A stretch of 64,000 nucleotides of DNA from Deltaproteobacteria bacterium. Its GTDB lineage: Bacteria; JADJOY01. The number at the start of each line of letters is the position of its first letter. The stretch's first letter is position 1. Below, piece after piece: positions 41,120 through 49,798 of this stretch. The position numbers and the translations under genes are program-made. The notes below the pieces were generated by a model. It did not search any database and had not been told where the DNA came from. It was given only the letters and a program-made list of their open reading frames with translations. The stretch spans positions 124,001 to 188,000 of the forward strand of contig JADJOY010000009.1 in NCBI GenBank assembly GCA_016713535.1, written 5' to 3'.

Positions 41120-41899
41120 CTACGCGACGCTCGCTTCCGACGAGCGCGCGAGCACCTCACGAGCCAGCGCCTGATAGGCCTGAGCTCCCGTCGAGCGAAC
41201 GTCGTAATAGAGCGCCGGCTTTCCGAAGCTCGGCGCCTCGCTCAGCCGAACGTTGCGTGGAATCACGGTGCTGAAGACCCGCTCCGCGAGCTGCACGCGC
41301 AGCTCCTGCTCGACCTGACGAGCGAGGTTGTTGCGCGGGTCGTACATGGTCAGCAAGACCCCCTCGAGCTCGAGGGCGGGGTTCAGGACCTCGCGCACAC
41401 GCTCCACCGTGGTGAGGAGCTGGGAGAGACCCTCCATCGCGTAGTACTCGGACTGCACCGGAGCCAGGACGCCGTCCGACGCGGTGAGCGCATTCACGGT
41501 CAGGAGCCCGAGCGAAGGTGGACAGTCGAGAAGCACGAACCGGTAGCGATCGCGGATCGAGGCGAGGGCGCGCTTCAGCAGATCGTCGCGGTCGTCGCGG
41601 GAGATGAGCGCGATCTCGGCGCCGATCAGGTCGGCCGTCGACGGAACGAGATCCACGTTCGCATAGGCGGTGTGCTTGATCGCAAGGTGGAGCGGATGCG
41701 CACCGAGCATCGCCTGGAACACGTTCACGTTCGATTGGTCGCGGCTCTCGCCCAGACCGCTGGTGGCGTTTGCCTGGGCATCGAGGTCGACCAGCAGCAC
41801 TCGTTGGTCCTGTGCCCCGATCGACGCCGCAAGATTGATCGCGGTAGTGGTCTTGCCCACCCCGCCCTTCTGGTTGGCAATGCAGATCACGCGTCCCAT
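41120..41899 (-). CDS. parA: Chromosome-partition ATPase ParA
   Basis: A 259-residue Walker-type ATPase. Deviant Walker A KGGVGKTTTA (11-20) with signature Lys11, Walker A' LLVDLDAQANATSGLG and Walker B-like FVLLDCPPSLGLLTVNAL are intact. The start at 41899 (MGRVICIANQ) is followed directly by the motif, as in the Soj subfamily without an N-terminal DNA-binding domain. It is upstream of parB and transcribed away from a 9-bp dyad at 41994-42023. Confidence 0.95.
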   Translation of the reverse strand: MGRVICIANQKGGVGKTTTAINLAASIGAQDQRVLLVDLDAQANATSGLGESRDQSNVNVFQAMLGAHPLHLAIKHTAYANVDLVPSTADLIGAEIALISRDDRDDLLKRALASIRDRYRFVLLDCPPSLGLLTVNALTASDGVLAPVQSEYYAMEGLSQLLTTVERVREVLNPALELEGVLLTMYDPRNNLARQVEQELRVQLAERVFSTVIPRNVRLSEAPSFGKPALYYDVRSTGAQAYQALAREVLARSSEASVA

Positions 41900-41993
41900 G
41901 TCCCTCGAGCTCCCTCCATCCACATAGGGATACGTTCCAGGACGAGCGCGCCACCGCTTCGATCGAGTTCATTCGACCGAAGTTGTACAACAT

Positions 41994-42023
41994 ATTGTGG
42001 TTCCACCGCAAACGAACCACAAT
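41994..42023. promoter_or_regulatory. 9-bp inverted repeat upstream of parA
   Basis: ATTGTGGTT and AACCACAAT with a 12-base spacer, in an AT-richer patch that also holds the palindrome TTGTACAA at 41983-41990. It lies 95 bases before the parA start and 110 bases after rsmG, so it is a candidate operator of the parAB-bactofilin transcript. Confidence 0.4.
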
Positions 42024-42097
42024 CGGACACGAATCGCGGCACGACCGCCAAAGCCGCGTCGTATAGCACAACTGGACGGGCACTCGGCAAAGCCCCA

Positions 42098-42113
42098 TGT
42101 TTCACGTGAAACA
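42098..42113. promoter_or_regulatory. parS centromere site, perfect consensus
   Basis: The 16-base palindrome TGTTTCACGTGAAACA matches the bacterial parS consensus exactly. It lies between rsmG and parA, 7.6 kb from dnaA. Confidence 0.95.
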
Positions 42114-42133
42114 GGAGGCCGGGAATAGCGGCT

Positions 42134-42812
42134 TCACTCCGGTCGACGTTGGTACATCACGATTCGGCGCACCGCGGCTTCGACGGGCAACACGACATTC
42201 AACTCACCGATCACGCCATACCGGGCACGCCCGTGCTCATCGGCTTCGCCCAGTCGTGACGGGCCGCGCATCACCCAGACCTGGCCGTCGGGCCTCAGCA
42301 AGTCGGCGCAGCGCTCGAGGGTCTCGCCAATGTCGGCGACGGCTCGCGCGACGACCAATCCGAACCTCTCCGCCGGAGGCGTCTCCAGCCGCTCGCTCGT
42401 CCGCGCGACGCGCAGATTGGGCCGCCGAAGCGCGATGATGACATGGTGAAGGAACGCAAGCTTGACCTCGCGAGTCTCGAGGAGGGTGACCTCGACGTCC
42501 GGCCGCGCAATACCCAGGGGAACGCCGGGAAAGCCCGCTCCCGTTCCGAGATCGGCCACCTTGGCTCCAGGAGGCACATGGGCCACGAGCGTCAGCGAAT
42601 CGAGGTAGTGGCGCACGCCGATCTCCACCGGGTCGACCAGGGCCGTCAGGTCCGCGCGGCGACGCCATTTCATCATCGCCCGGTAATGGACGGAGCGCGT
42701 CCACGTCGCCCGCGGAAAGCGGCACGCCGAGCTCGTTTGCGCCCTCGGTCACCGTCCGTCGAACCTGCACCTCGTCCTTCGACGCAACCTCTGTGTCGCG
42801 CTCAGGCGCCAC
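42134..42812 (-). CDS. rsmG: 16S rRNA (guanine527-N7)-methyltransferase (frameshifted in assembly)
   Basis: About 225 residues. The SAM-binding motif VADLGTGAGFPGVPLGI and RHYLDSLTLV, ARAVADIGE are typical of RsmG, which methylates G527 of 16S rRNA. The N-terminus (VTEGANELGVPLSAGDVDALR) is in another frame: near 42690 it should continue as HYRAMMKWRRRADLTALVDP. One extra C in the run explains it. The GTG start at 42812 overlaps the mnmG stop by 11 bases, the usual mnmE-mnmG-rsmG order. Confidence 0.88.
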
Positions 42813-44775
42813 GGGCGGCCTCCAGAGTCGAACCGTCGACGTCGAAGCGCTCCGATCGAGATACCCGCAAGTGGGTCATGAGCGCTTCGATCGCGGCGGC
42901 CGTTACCCCTGGGATTCGCTGCGCCTGGCCGACGCTCGCCGGCCGGACGCGCGCAAGCCGCTCACGGACTTCGATCGAGAGGCCGGCAATGGTGTGAAAG
43001 TCGAGCGTGGGCGGCAACGTCACGCGCTCCCACGCGCGGCGCTCCTGCGCGTCATCGGCGAGCCTCACGAGGTAGCGCTCGTATTGCGCCAGGATCTCGA
43101 GCTGCTCCGCAACCCGGCTCGGGACGACCTCCGCGAGCCCAGCGGCGACGAGCTGCGAGTGCCGCGCACCTGGCAAGCCGAGAACGGCCCAGGCGGACAT
43201 CGGCATGCGCGGCGGCGGCAGGCCTACCCGTTCCATGGTGGCGCGTGCCGCGGCGTTCGGTGTCGTGCGAACCGAGAGCAGCGCCTCGCGGCCAACCTCG
43301 ACGGCGCGCTCGAGCGCATCCACCTTGGCGAGGCGAGCCGCGGAGACGAGGCCGACGCGCGCGGCGTGTGCAGTGAGCCGGAGATCCGCGTTGTCCTCAC
43401 GCAGGTGGAGTCGGGTTTCGGCGCGAGAAGTGAACATGCGATAGGGCTCACCCCCGGTCCCACGGGTCACCAGGTCGTCGATCAGGACACCGATCATGGC
43501 CTCGGACCGGCTCAGGACGAGCGGCTCGCGATCCAGCAGCCACAGCGCGGCGTTGATGCCCGCCATCAGCCCCTGAGCGGCCGCCTCCTCGTATCCCGAG
43601 GTACCGTTGATCTGGCCAGCGAGAAAGAGGCCCCGGATCGCTTGCGTCTCGAGCGAATGCGAGAGCTGCGTGGAGTCGACGGCGTCGTACTCGACGGCGT
43701 ACCCCGGAACCGTCAGCTCGGCGCTCCCGAGACCTGGAATCGAGCGGATGAACGCTTCCTGCACGTCGCGAGGCAGACTCGTCGACAGGCCCGCCGGATA
43801 GATCTCGTGGGATTCGTACCCTTCCGGCTCGAGGAAGACGATGTGGCTCGATCGCTCGCCAAACCGCACGACCTTGTCTTCGACGGACGGGCAATACCGC
43901 GGCCCGACGCCGCTGATCCGGCCCGAATACATCGCCGAGCGGTGAAGGTTGTCACGCAGGATCCGATGCGTGGCTTCGGTCGTCCGCGTGACGTGGCACG
44001 GAACCTGGCGACGGACGATTCGCTCGGTCGAGAACGAGAATGGGCGCGGATCCGCGTCGCCGAGTTGAACGGCGAGCGTGCCGAAATCGATCGAGTGAGC
44101 GGCGAGGCGCGGCGGAGTGCCGGTCTTGAGCCGGTTCGTGCGGAAGCCGAGTCCAGTCAGGCTGACAGGGAGACTGGTCGAAGGACCTTCTCCCATCCGC
44201 CCAGCCGGCCAGGTCTCCTCACCGATGTGGATCAAGCCGTTGAGGAAGGTCCCCGGCGCTAACACGACGGCTTCGGCGTCCAGCTCGCCGCCGCCTTTCA
44301 GAGCGATCCCGCGGACTCGGCCACCCCGGGCTGTGATCCCGATCGCCTCGTCCTCGACGATCCGCAGGCTGGGCTGCTGCTCGATCGTCTCGAGCATCCG
44401 GGTCAGATACGCCTGCCGATCAGCCTGCGCGCGAGACGCCTGGACCGCAGCCCCTTTACCCGTGTTGAGCCGCCTGAACTGAATGCCGGTGGCGTCGATG
44501 GTGACGGCCATGGCTCCGCCGAGGGCGTCGATCTCTCGGACCAGTTGGCCCTTCGCGGTTCCGCCAATCGACGGGTTGCAGCTCATTCGGGCGATTTCGC
44601 GACGGCGCTGAGAGACCAGGGTGACCTGCACCCCGATCCGAGCGGCTGCGAGCGCGGCCTCCACGCCGGCGTGCCCCCCTCCGACGACCACGATCCCCGG
44701 GCGCGATTGTTTCACGTGAAACGTTCCTCGGGGAGAAAGCCGGATTTGACCCCGGGTCCCGATGCAGTGGGTCAC
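42802..44775 (-). CDS. mnmG: tRNA uridine-5-carboxymethylaminomethyl modification enzyme MnmG (GidA)
   Basis: A 657-residue FAD/NADH enzyme that with MnmE makes cmnm5 on U34 of certain tRNAs. FAD motif VVVGGGHAGVEAA, the signature SCNPSIGGTAKG and GQINGTSGYEEAAAQGLMAG are present. The GTG start overlaps the mnmE stop (GTGA). Residues about 17-23 (GTFHVKQ) are encoded by a parS site, so the centromere lies in the coding sequence. A run of Arg/Lys precedes the FAD domain as a short extension. Confidence 0.95.
   Translation of the reverse strand: MTHCIGTRGQIRLSPRGTFHVKQSRPGIVVVGGGHAGVEAALAAARIGVQVTLVSQRRREIARMSCNPSIGGTAKGQLVREIDALGGAMAVTIDATGIQFRRLNTGKGAAVQASRAQADRQAYLTRMLETIEQQPSLRIVEDEAIGITARGGRVRGIALKGGGELDAEAVVLAPGTFLNGLIHIGEETWPAGRMGEGPSTSLPVSLTGLGFRTNRLKTGTPPRLAAHSIDFGTLAVQLGDADPRPFSFSTERIVRRQVPCHVTRTTEATHRILRDNLHRSAMYSGRISGVGPRYCPSVEDKVVRFGERSSHIVFLEPEGYESHEIYPAGLSTSLPRDVQEAFIRSIPGLGSAELTVPGYAVEYDAVDSTQLSHSLETQAIRGLFLAGQINGTSGYEEAAAQGLMAGINAALWLLDREPLVLSRSEAMIGVLIDDLVTRGTGGEPYRMFTSRAETRLHLREDNADLRLTAHAARVGLVSAARLAKVDALERAVEVGREALLSVRTTPNAAARATMERVGLPPPRMPMSAWAVLGLPGARHSQLVAAGLAEVVPSRVAEQLEILAQYERYLVRLADDAQERRAWERVTLPPTLDFHTIAGLSIEVRERLARVRPASVGQAQRIPGVTAAAIEALMTHLRVSRSERFDVDGSTLEAARGA
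44708..44723. promoter_or_regulatory. Second parS site, inside mnmG
   Basis: The 14-base core GTTTCACGTGAAAC is perfect; only the outermost pair (T/G) departs from a full palindrome. It encodes the FHVKQ near the MnmG N-terminus, 2.6 kb from the first parS. Confidence 0.9.
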
Positions 44776-46199
44776 TTGCCGATGCAGAACGTCTGAAACA
44801 CCTCGTCGAGAACCTCGTCCGGGGACGCCTCACCCAAGATCTCCCTCAGGCTGAGCTCTGCAAGGCGTAGGTCTTCGATCGCGAGCTCGGCGCGGTCGCC
44901 CTCGATGTTGTGCGCCACCCGCCCCAGGTCGCCGAGGGCACGAACCAGGAGGCCTTGCTGTCGCGCGCTGCTCACGACGCCGAGGGGATCGTCGCCAGGT
45001 GCGCCGGTCTCGACCGCGATCGTCAGTCGATCGATCAGGGCGGGTAATCCGCTTCCGTCCTTGACCGACACCAAGACCGGAGGGGCGGCGATCCCAAGTT
45101 CGACGAGGTCGGTCGAGATGAATCTCGGCTCGAGGTCGGTCTTGTTGAGAACGACGACGACCTGTCGGCCGGCCAACCTGGAAAGCAGCTCTCGGTCCGA
45201 CTCCTGGAGGTCCGCGCTCAGATCGAGGACCAGCACGACGATATCCGCATCCTCGATGTGGCCTTCCGCCCGGCTCATCGCCTCGGCGTCGAGGTCGTCG
45301 ATCGCCACGCCGAGACCTGCTGTATCGATCAGTCGAACGAGCCGACCGCCGACCAACATCGAGGCCTCGATCGAGTCGCGAGTCGTGCCTGGGTGTGGGC
45401 TCACGATCGCCCGTGAGGATCCAAGCAAACCATTGAAGATGCTGGACTTTCCCACATTCGGACGGCCTACGATCGGAATCGAAATACCGCTCACGATGCG
45501 ACGTGCCTGGGCTTGGCTCCGGACCAGCCCTTCCAGACACTGCCTAACCTCGCTCAACCCCTTCAGCGCCGCGATCGCGGATTCGTTCTCCTCGCCCGAG
45601 GTGTCCTCAGGGAACTCGAGCGGGCCCTCCAAGCAAGCCGCGATCGAAACGAGCCCGTGACGGATCCGCTGGTACCGCTCTGAAAGCTCGCCCGCGAGAT
45701 GCCGAGCAGCGAGCTTTGCGGCCGCTCCACTTTGCGCCGTCACCAACGCCTGGACGGCCTCTGCCCGGGCGAGATCGAGCTTCCCCGCCAACAGCGCCCG
45801 GCGAGTGAACTCGCCGGGCCGAGCCTGCGTCGCACCGAGTGTAGTCAGGACCCGGTTCGCTTCGGCGACCAGCCAGGGCCCGCCGTGCAGGCTGAGCTCG
45901 GCCAGATCCTCGCCGGTGTAAGAGCGTGGCCCGGGGAAGAACGTGACCACGATCTCGTCGATCGTCTCGCCGTCGGCCGGGTCCATGAAGTGCGCTACGG
46001 TCGCTCGCCGCGCCTCGAGCGAGAGCGAGAGCGCCGAGCCGGGTCGGCGCAGCACTCGAGCCAGGATCTCGTGAACCCTGGGACCGGACATTCGGATGGT
46101 AGCGAGCGCCGCCTGGACCGGGCCTGTCGCCAACGCGACGATCGTGGCACGCTCGGGGTCGCTGCCCGGCGTCGCCGTGTTCTCGTCGCCCAACTCCAC
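44772..46199 (-). CDS. mnmE: tRNA modification GTPase MnmE
   Basis: A 475-residue partner of MnmG. Folate-binding N-terminal domain (TIVALATGPVQAALATIRMSG), FFPGPRSYTGEDLAEL, GTPase G1 GRPNVGKSSIFNGLLG, G2/G3 PGTTRDSIE and DTAG, G4 NKTD, and the C-terminal catalytic FCIGK with its Cys. GTG start. It lies 20 bases after jag and overlaps mnmG by 4. Confidence 0.95.
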   Translation of the reverse strand: MELGDENTATPGSDPERATIVALATGPVQAALATIRMSGPRVHEILARVLRRPGSALSLSLEARRATVAHFMDPADGETIDEIVVTFFPGPRSYTGEDLAELSLHGGPWLVAEANRVLTTLGATQARPGEFTRRALLAGKLDLARAEAVQALVTAQSGAAAKLAARHLAGELSERYQRIRHGLVSIAACLEGPLEFPEDTSGEENESAIAALKGLSEVRQCLEGLVRSQAQARRIVSGISIPIVGRPNVGKSSIFNGLLGSSRAIVSPHPGTTRDSIEASMLVGGRLVRLIDTAGLGVAIDDLDAEAMSRAEGHIEDADIVVLVLDLSADLQESDRELLSRLAGRQVVVVLNKTDLEPRFISTDLVELGIAAPPVLVSVKDGSGLPALIDRLTIAVETGAPGDDPLGVVSSARQQGLLVRALGDLGRVAHNIEGDRAELAIEDLRLAELSLREILGEASPDEVLDEVFQTFCIGK

Positions 46200-46218
46200 G
46201 GTCGGCGCCGCTCGGGGC

Positions 46219-47031
46219 TCAGCGCCGAGGGATGATCATGAGCTTGCGGTCGGGCTCATCCCCGACGCTGCGGGTCGTCACCCGAGGATCGTCCAGCAAC
46301 GCCTGATGAATGATCCATCTGTCGCGAGGGCTGAACTCCTCTAGCGTGACCGGCTTGCCCGCGCGGAGTGCCTCGTCCCTGTACTTGTGCGCCATCTCCT
46401 CGAGCTTGCGGCGATACCGGGCCCGATATCCCTCGGTGTCCAGGTACACACGTCCTCGAGCGGCCGCGCCGGGGAGTACGACCCGATTCACGAGGTATTG
46501 AACGGCATCCAGGGTCTGTCCCTGTCGGCCGATCAGCAGACCGCCCACGCCGCCTTCGGCAAAGATCTCGATGTAGACGTTGTCGTCGTCGTCGAGCTCC
46601 GTCTCGAGGCGCGCTCCGATGCCCATGTGTCTTAGGAGGTCGGCCAGAAAGGCCTCCGCCTTGCGAGCAAGCACCTTCGACGAGAGCCCATCAGTCTGGC
46701 GGGGCTCTCGACTCGGCTCCCGCGAGCTCGTTGCGGCGGCAGGCTCGAGCCGGTGTGGGCTCTCTGGCGTCGAGGCGCTCCTTGGGGACGCCGCTTCGAC
46801 GACTTTAGCGCTCGGCCTGCGGAATCCCTGGAGTAAGGCGGCCTCATCCAGCCCTGGGCCTGCTTCCGGTACGCGAATGAGGAGCTGGATACAGGGCGCG
46901 GCATCCGCGGACGAGCGCTTCGAAACCACCTCTAGCACCTCGAGTTCGCTCGAGGGGCGACCAAGCTCGGCCGCCGCGCGGGACAACGCATCCTCTCGGG
47001 TCACCCCCTGGAACGTCTTGGAGCTCGCCAT
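46219..47031 (-). CDS. jag: Jag/KhpB RNA-binding protein
   Basis: A 270-residue protein. N-terminal Jag domain (KTFQGVTREDALSRAAAELG), a Ser/Pro/Arg-rich linker (about 85-120), KH domain with IGRQGQTLDAVQYLVNRVV, and R3H domain with PRDRWIIHQALLDDP. Jag sits beside yidC in many bacteria, and KH/R3H proteins bind small and messenger RNAs; the role in deltaproteobacteria is not established. It starts 35 bases after yidC. Confidence 0.92.
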   Translation of the reverse strand: MASSKTFQGVTREDALSRAAAELGRPSSELEVLEVVSKRSSADAAPCIQLLIRVPEAGPGLDEAALLQGFRRPSAKVVEAASPRSASTPESPHRLEPAAATSSREPSREPRQTDGLSSKVLARKAEAFLADLLRHMGIGARLETELDDDDNVYIEIFAEGGVGGLLIGRQGQTLDAVQYLVNRVVLPGAAARGRVYLDTEGYRARYRRKLEEMAHKYRDEALRAGKPVTLEEFSPRDRWIIHQALLDDPRVTTRSVGDEPDRKLMIIPRR

Positions 47032-47066
47032 GCTGCGCTCTCCCCGCGGTTTTCACCGCGCGCGCG

Positions 47067-48707
47067 TCAAGCCGGTGAACGCTTGATGTACCACTGGCTC
47101 GCGATGCCCACCAGGTTCGAGAACAGCCAGTAGAGCACGAGACCGGAGGGGAAGTTCAAGAACGACACGGTGAAGATCACCGGCATCAAACGCATCATTT
47201 TTTGCTGCGCCGGGTCGCCCGCCATCGGGGTCAGAAGCTGCTGCACGAACATCGTGACACCCATGATGATGGGAGTCACGAAATAGGGATCGCGCTCGGA
47301 GAGGTCGTGGATCCAGAACGCAAAGTGCGCGTGACGTAGCTCGATCGCCTGCGCCAGAGCGTAGTACAGCCCGAGGAAAACCGGGAACTGGAGGAGCATC
47401 GGGAGACAACCCCCGAGCGGATTCACGTTGTAGCGCTTGTAGAGGCGCCCCATCTCCTGCTGCATCTTCATGGGGTCATCCTTGTGTTGCTCTCGAAGCT
47501 GCGTCATCTCGGGCTGCAGCGCCTGCATCTTCTTCATCGAGCGGAAGCTCGAGACGTTCAGCGGTAGAAGAAGCAGACGCACCGCGAGGGTCAGGATGAT
47601 GATCGCGAATCCCCAATTACCCGTAAATTGATGAAAAAACCTCAGAATCGAAACGAACGCCCTCGAGAGCAGGGCGAAGCGCCCGTAGTCGAGCACGGTG
47701 TCGAGGGTGTTCTCGGTCGCGCGCAGAACCACGAGGTCTTTGGGTCCGCCGAACGCTCTGGCCTTGACGAGGGCGCCGCCAGTCTCGGCGGCGTTCGCGG
47801 GAACAGGGAACACCACGTCGAGCTGAACCGTCCGAGCATCCGGTAGCGCCGTCAACTGAGCGTTCGCACCGGACGCAAGATCAGGGAGAATCGCGAGGAG
47901 AAAATAGCGCTCGTCGAATCCTCCCCAGCGGATCGCACCCTTGCCGTGAGCCTCGTCGTAGACTCGTGGCGTGTGCTTCCCCTTGCGCACCTCGGAACGC
48001 AGGTCGGGGACCGACACGGAATCCATGTGAACGCGGTCGAGCCCCCATGAGATGCGCGCACGAAGTTGGTCCTGATGGCTCGACTCGGGCACCTCACGGC
48101 TGTCGCTGAGCGATAGGATGGCTCGATCAACGCGAGATCCAGGATACGGTGTTACCCGTGTCTCCACATCGATATCGTACCGTCCATCGTGAAATCGGTA
48201 CGTCTTTTCGATCTTGGCCCAGCCTGGATATTCACCTCGGAAGACCAGCTCACCGCTCCCGCCGGGCTCGATGTCTAGGATTCGCCTGTCCGGCTCGAAC
48301 ACGACGCGTGCCGTGGAGACGCGCTGACTGCCGGAAAGTAGGTCGAGCGGGAACAGCCCTCGTCCCGGCGAGTGGCGCTGCGCGACATCGACCGGGGCCG
48401 AATCCGGGCGTTGACTCTCCGGATACCGAAGCAGCTCCATCGAGGTCTGCACAGCACCGACAGTGTCGAAGCGCGCCCGGTAGAGACCGGTTCGGACCTC
48501 GATCTGCTCGCCACTTGGGCTCGACGTCAGCGTGGTCGAGTCCGTCGCCACCGGTGCTGGGGCCGGGGCGGCAGGATCCGAAGTCGCGGCCACTGTCGCG
48601 GAGGACGATGGACGCGGCGGAGGTTTCGGCGGCGGGAACAGCACCTGAGACACGGCGATCACCAGCACGGACAGGGCGATCGCTAGAAACAAGCGCTGGT
48701 TTTCCAC
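47067..48707 (-). CDS. yidC: Membrane protein insertase YidC
   Basis: A 546-residue Oxa1/YidC insertase. N-terminal helix (RLFLAIALSVLVIAVSQVLF), a large periplasmic beta domain (about 60-330) typical of Gram-negative YidC, then the conserved core: GNWGFAIIILTLAVRLLLLPL, the coiled LQPEMTQLREQHKDDPMKMQQE with NPLGGCLPMLLQFPVFLGLYYAL, and a final helix. A hydrophilic-groove Arg is seen in VRLLLLP. GTG start with AGGAGG four bases upstream. Confidence 0.95.
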   Translation of the reverse strand: MENQRLFLAIALSVLVIAVSQVLFPPPKPPPRPSSSATVAATSDPAAPAPAPVATDSTTLTSSPSGEQIEVRTGLYRARFDTVGAVQTSMELLRYPESQRPDSAPVDVAQRHSPGRGLFPLDLLSGSQRVSTARVVFEPDRRILDIEPGGSGELVFRGEYPGWAKIEKTYRFHDGRYDIDVETRVTPYPGSRVDRAILSLSDSREVPESSHQDQLRARISWGLDRVHMDSVSVPDLRSEVRKGKHTPRVYDEAHGKGAIRWGGFDERYFLLAILPDLASGANAQLTALPDARTVQLDVVFPVPANAAETGGALVKARAFGGPKDLVVLRATENTLDTVLDYGRFALLSRAFVSILRFFHQFTGNWGFAIIILTLAVRLLLLPLNVSSFRSMKKMQALQPEMTQLREQHKDDPMKMQQEMGRLYKRYNVNPLGGCLPMLLQFPVFLGLYYALAQAIELRHAHFAFWIHDLSERDPYFVTPIIMGVTMFVQQLLTPMAGDPAQQKMMRLMPVIFTVSFLNFPSGLVLYWLFSNLVGIASQWYIKRSPA

Positions 48708-48730
48708 GGGTCCTCCTGACGAGTTTGAGC

Positions 48731-48997
48731 TCAGGGCACCGGGTCGAAGCCGCCCGGATGAAACGGGTGGCAGCGTGCGAGCCGGCGCGCGGCCAGGTAC
48801 ACGCCACGCATGGCTCCGTGCCTCTGGATCGCCTCCTCGGCGTATCTCGAGCAGGTCGGCTCGAAGCGGCAGGCTGGGCCGAGAAGGGGAGATATCGCGA
48901 GACGATAAGCTCGAATCAACCCGATCGCCGCGGCACGCGCGATCGAGCCTCGTGAGCTAGCCGACCGATCTCGTTCAAGTCTCGAAGACGGAGCCAT
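48731..48997 (-). CDS. yidD: Membrane protein insertion efficiency factor YidD
   Basis: An 88-residue protein. [35 protein letters not shown], in parts, and [13 protein letters not shown] hold the conserved Cys triplet of YidD. It is encoded in the rnpA-yidD-yidC order and starts inside rnpA (82-base overlap), a common arrangement. The ATG at 48997 makes a basic extension; homology starts about residue 18, so a downstream start is possible. Confidence 0.92.
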   Translation of the reverse strand: MAPSSRLERDRSASSRGSIARAAAIGLIRAYRLAISPLLGPACRFEPTCSRYAEEAIQRHGAMRGVYLAARRLARCHPFHPGGFDPVP

Positions 48998-49299
48998 CTA
49001 GTCCCCGGCCGAGGGATCACGACGAAGTCGTGAGCGTCTCCGAATTGCTCCCGGCGGGTGCGAAAGTATTCGCGAACTAGGCGTCGAAGCCGGTTGCGCA
49101 AAACCGCGTTGCCCACCTGGCGTGGAATGGTGATACCGAGCCGGCTGCGAATTCCCGAGCTAGGAGCGACCAGAACGGTGAAGCGAGCGCCACCCCTGCG
49201 GACTCCGCTCCGCTGAATCCGCCGGTATTCCTCCGAACTTCGAACCCGGTCCTGCTTCGAGAGGGTTTGATGCGGACGAGGATCCCGCGGGGCTTTCAC
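48916..49299 (-). CDS. rnpA: Ribonuclease P protein component
   Basis: A 127-residue basic RNase P protein that matures tRNA 5' ends with the RnpB RNA (not in the window). The RNR motif [18 protein letters not shown] is intact, with [19 protein letters not shown] before it. GTG start lies 9 bases after rpmH, the usual rpmH-rnpA operon. Confidence 0.94.
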   Translation of the reverse strand: MKAPRDPRPHQTLSKQDRVRSSEEYRRIQRSGVRRGGARFTVLVAPSSGIRSRLGITIPRQVGNAVLRNRLRRLVREYFRTRREQFGDAHDFVVIPRPGTRWLRLRDLNEIGRLAHEARSRVPRRSG

Positions 49300-49308
49300 G
49301 CGAGCGGA

Positions 49309-49443
49309 TCAAATCGCAATGCGGTGGCGCCCCTTGGCCCGGCGGCGCGAGAGTACCTTGCGTCCGTTCTTCGTGCGCATGCGGATACGGAACCCGTGGG
49401 TCCGCTTGCGTCGGGTCCTGCTGGGCTGGTAGGTGCGTTTCAT
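49309..49443 (-). CDS. rpmH: 50S ribosomal protein L34
   Basis: A 44-residue Lys/Arg-rich ribosomal protein ([20 protein letters not shown]...KGRHRIAI). Length and composition match L34. It is the first gene of the origin-left arm, transcribed away from dnaA. Confidence 0.96.
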   Translation of the reverse strand: MKRTYQPSRTRRKRTHGFRIRMRTKNGRKVLSRRRAKGRHRIAI

Positions 49444-49521
49444 GGTCTGCCCCTGCTACCTCACGGGTGATCGGCCAAACCGTGAAAATTAGCGCTGGAC
49501 GATCGCGGACGTCAAGGAGGG

Positions 49522-49550
49522 ACGGCTGGAATCGCGCTGAATCCAGCCGT
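49522..49550. promoter_or_regulatory. 9-bp inverted repeat between rpmH and dnaA
   Basis: ACGGCTGGA and TCCAGCCGT separated by 11 bases, in the rpmH upstream region. It could be a protein-binding site or the leader hairpin of the rpmH operon. No T-run follows on either strand. Confidence 0.35.
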
Positions 49551-49699
49551 GACCAGGCGTCGTCTGGGCGACCGATCGCCTTGCACGAGATGCGCCGATC
49601 TGGTAGAAATCGGGTCCCTTTCAGGCCGTCCTCCCCGCGGCGAACCGCCATCCCCGTTCCAGCCGTTCTCCCGACCATCGGATAGCTCTCAAGATTGCG

Positions 49700-49745
49700 G
49701 AATCGCTATATTTTTGTGAGTTATCAACACTTGTGGATGAGGGTG
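49700..49745. other. Putative oriC segment with two near-consensus DnaA boxes
   Basis: TTATCAACA at 49721-49729 and TGTGGATGA at 49732-49740 (reverse of TCATCCACA) each differ by one base from the consensus TTATCCACA and face each other two bases apart. They abut an AT-rich stretch (49706-49727, TATATTTTTGTGAG...) in an otherwise GC-rich region. Gene direction switches here: minus to the left, plus to the right. The DnaA boxes overlap the likely dnaA promoter, suggesting autoregulation. Confidence 0.5.
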
Positions 49746-49798
49746 TGCAGAACCCTGCTGCGGGCAGGGCCGCGACAGCACCGCGTCACCACTCGGCG

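Noticed and set aside
42097-42438. A plus-strand frame starting MFHVKQ like MnmG
   Set aside because: It starts on the palindromic parS and then has no MnmG sequence; the real genes are on the other strand.
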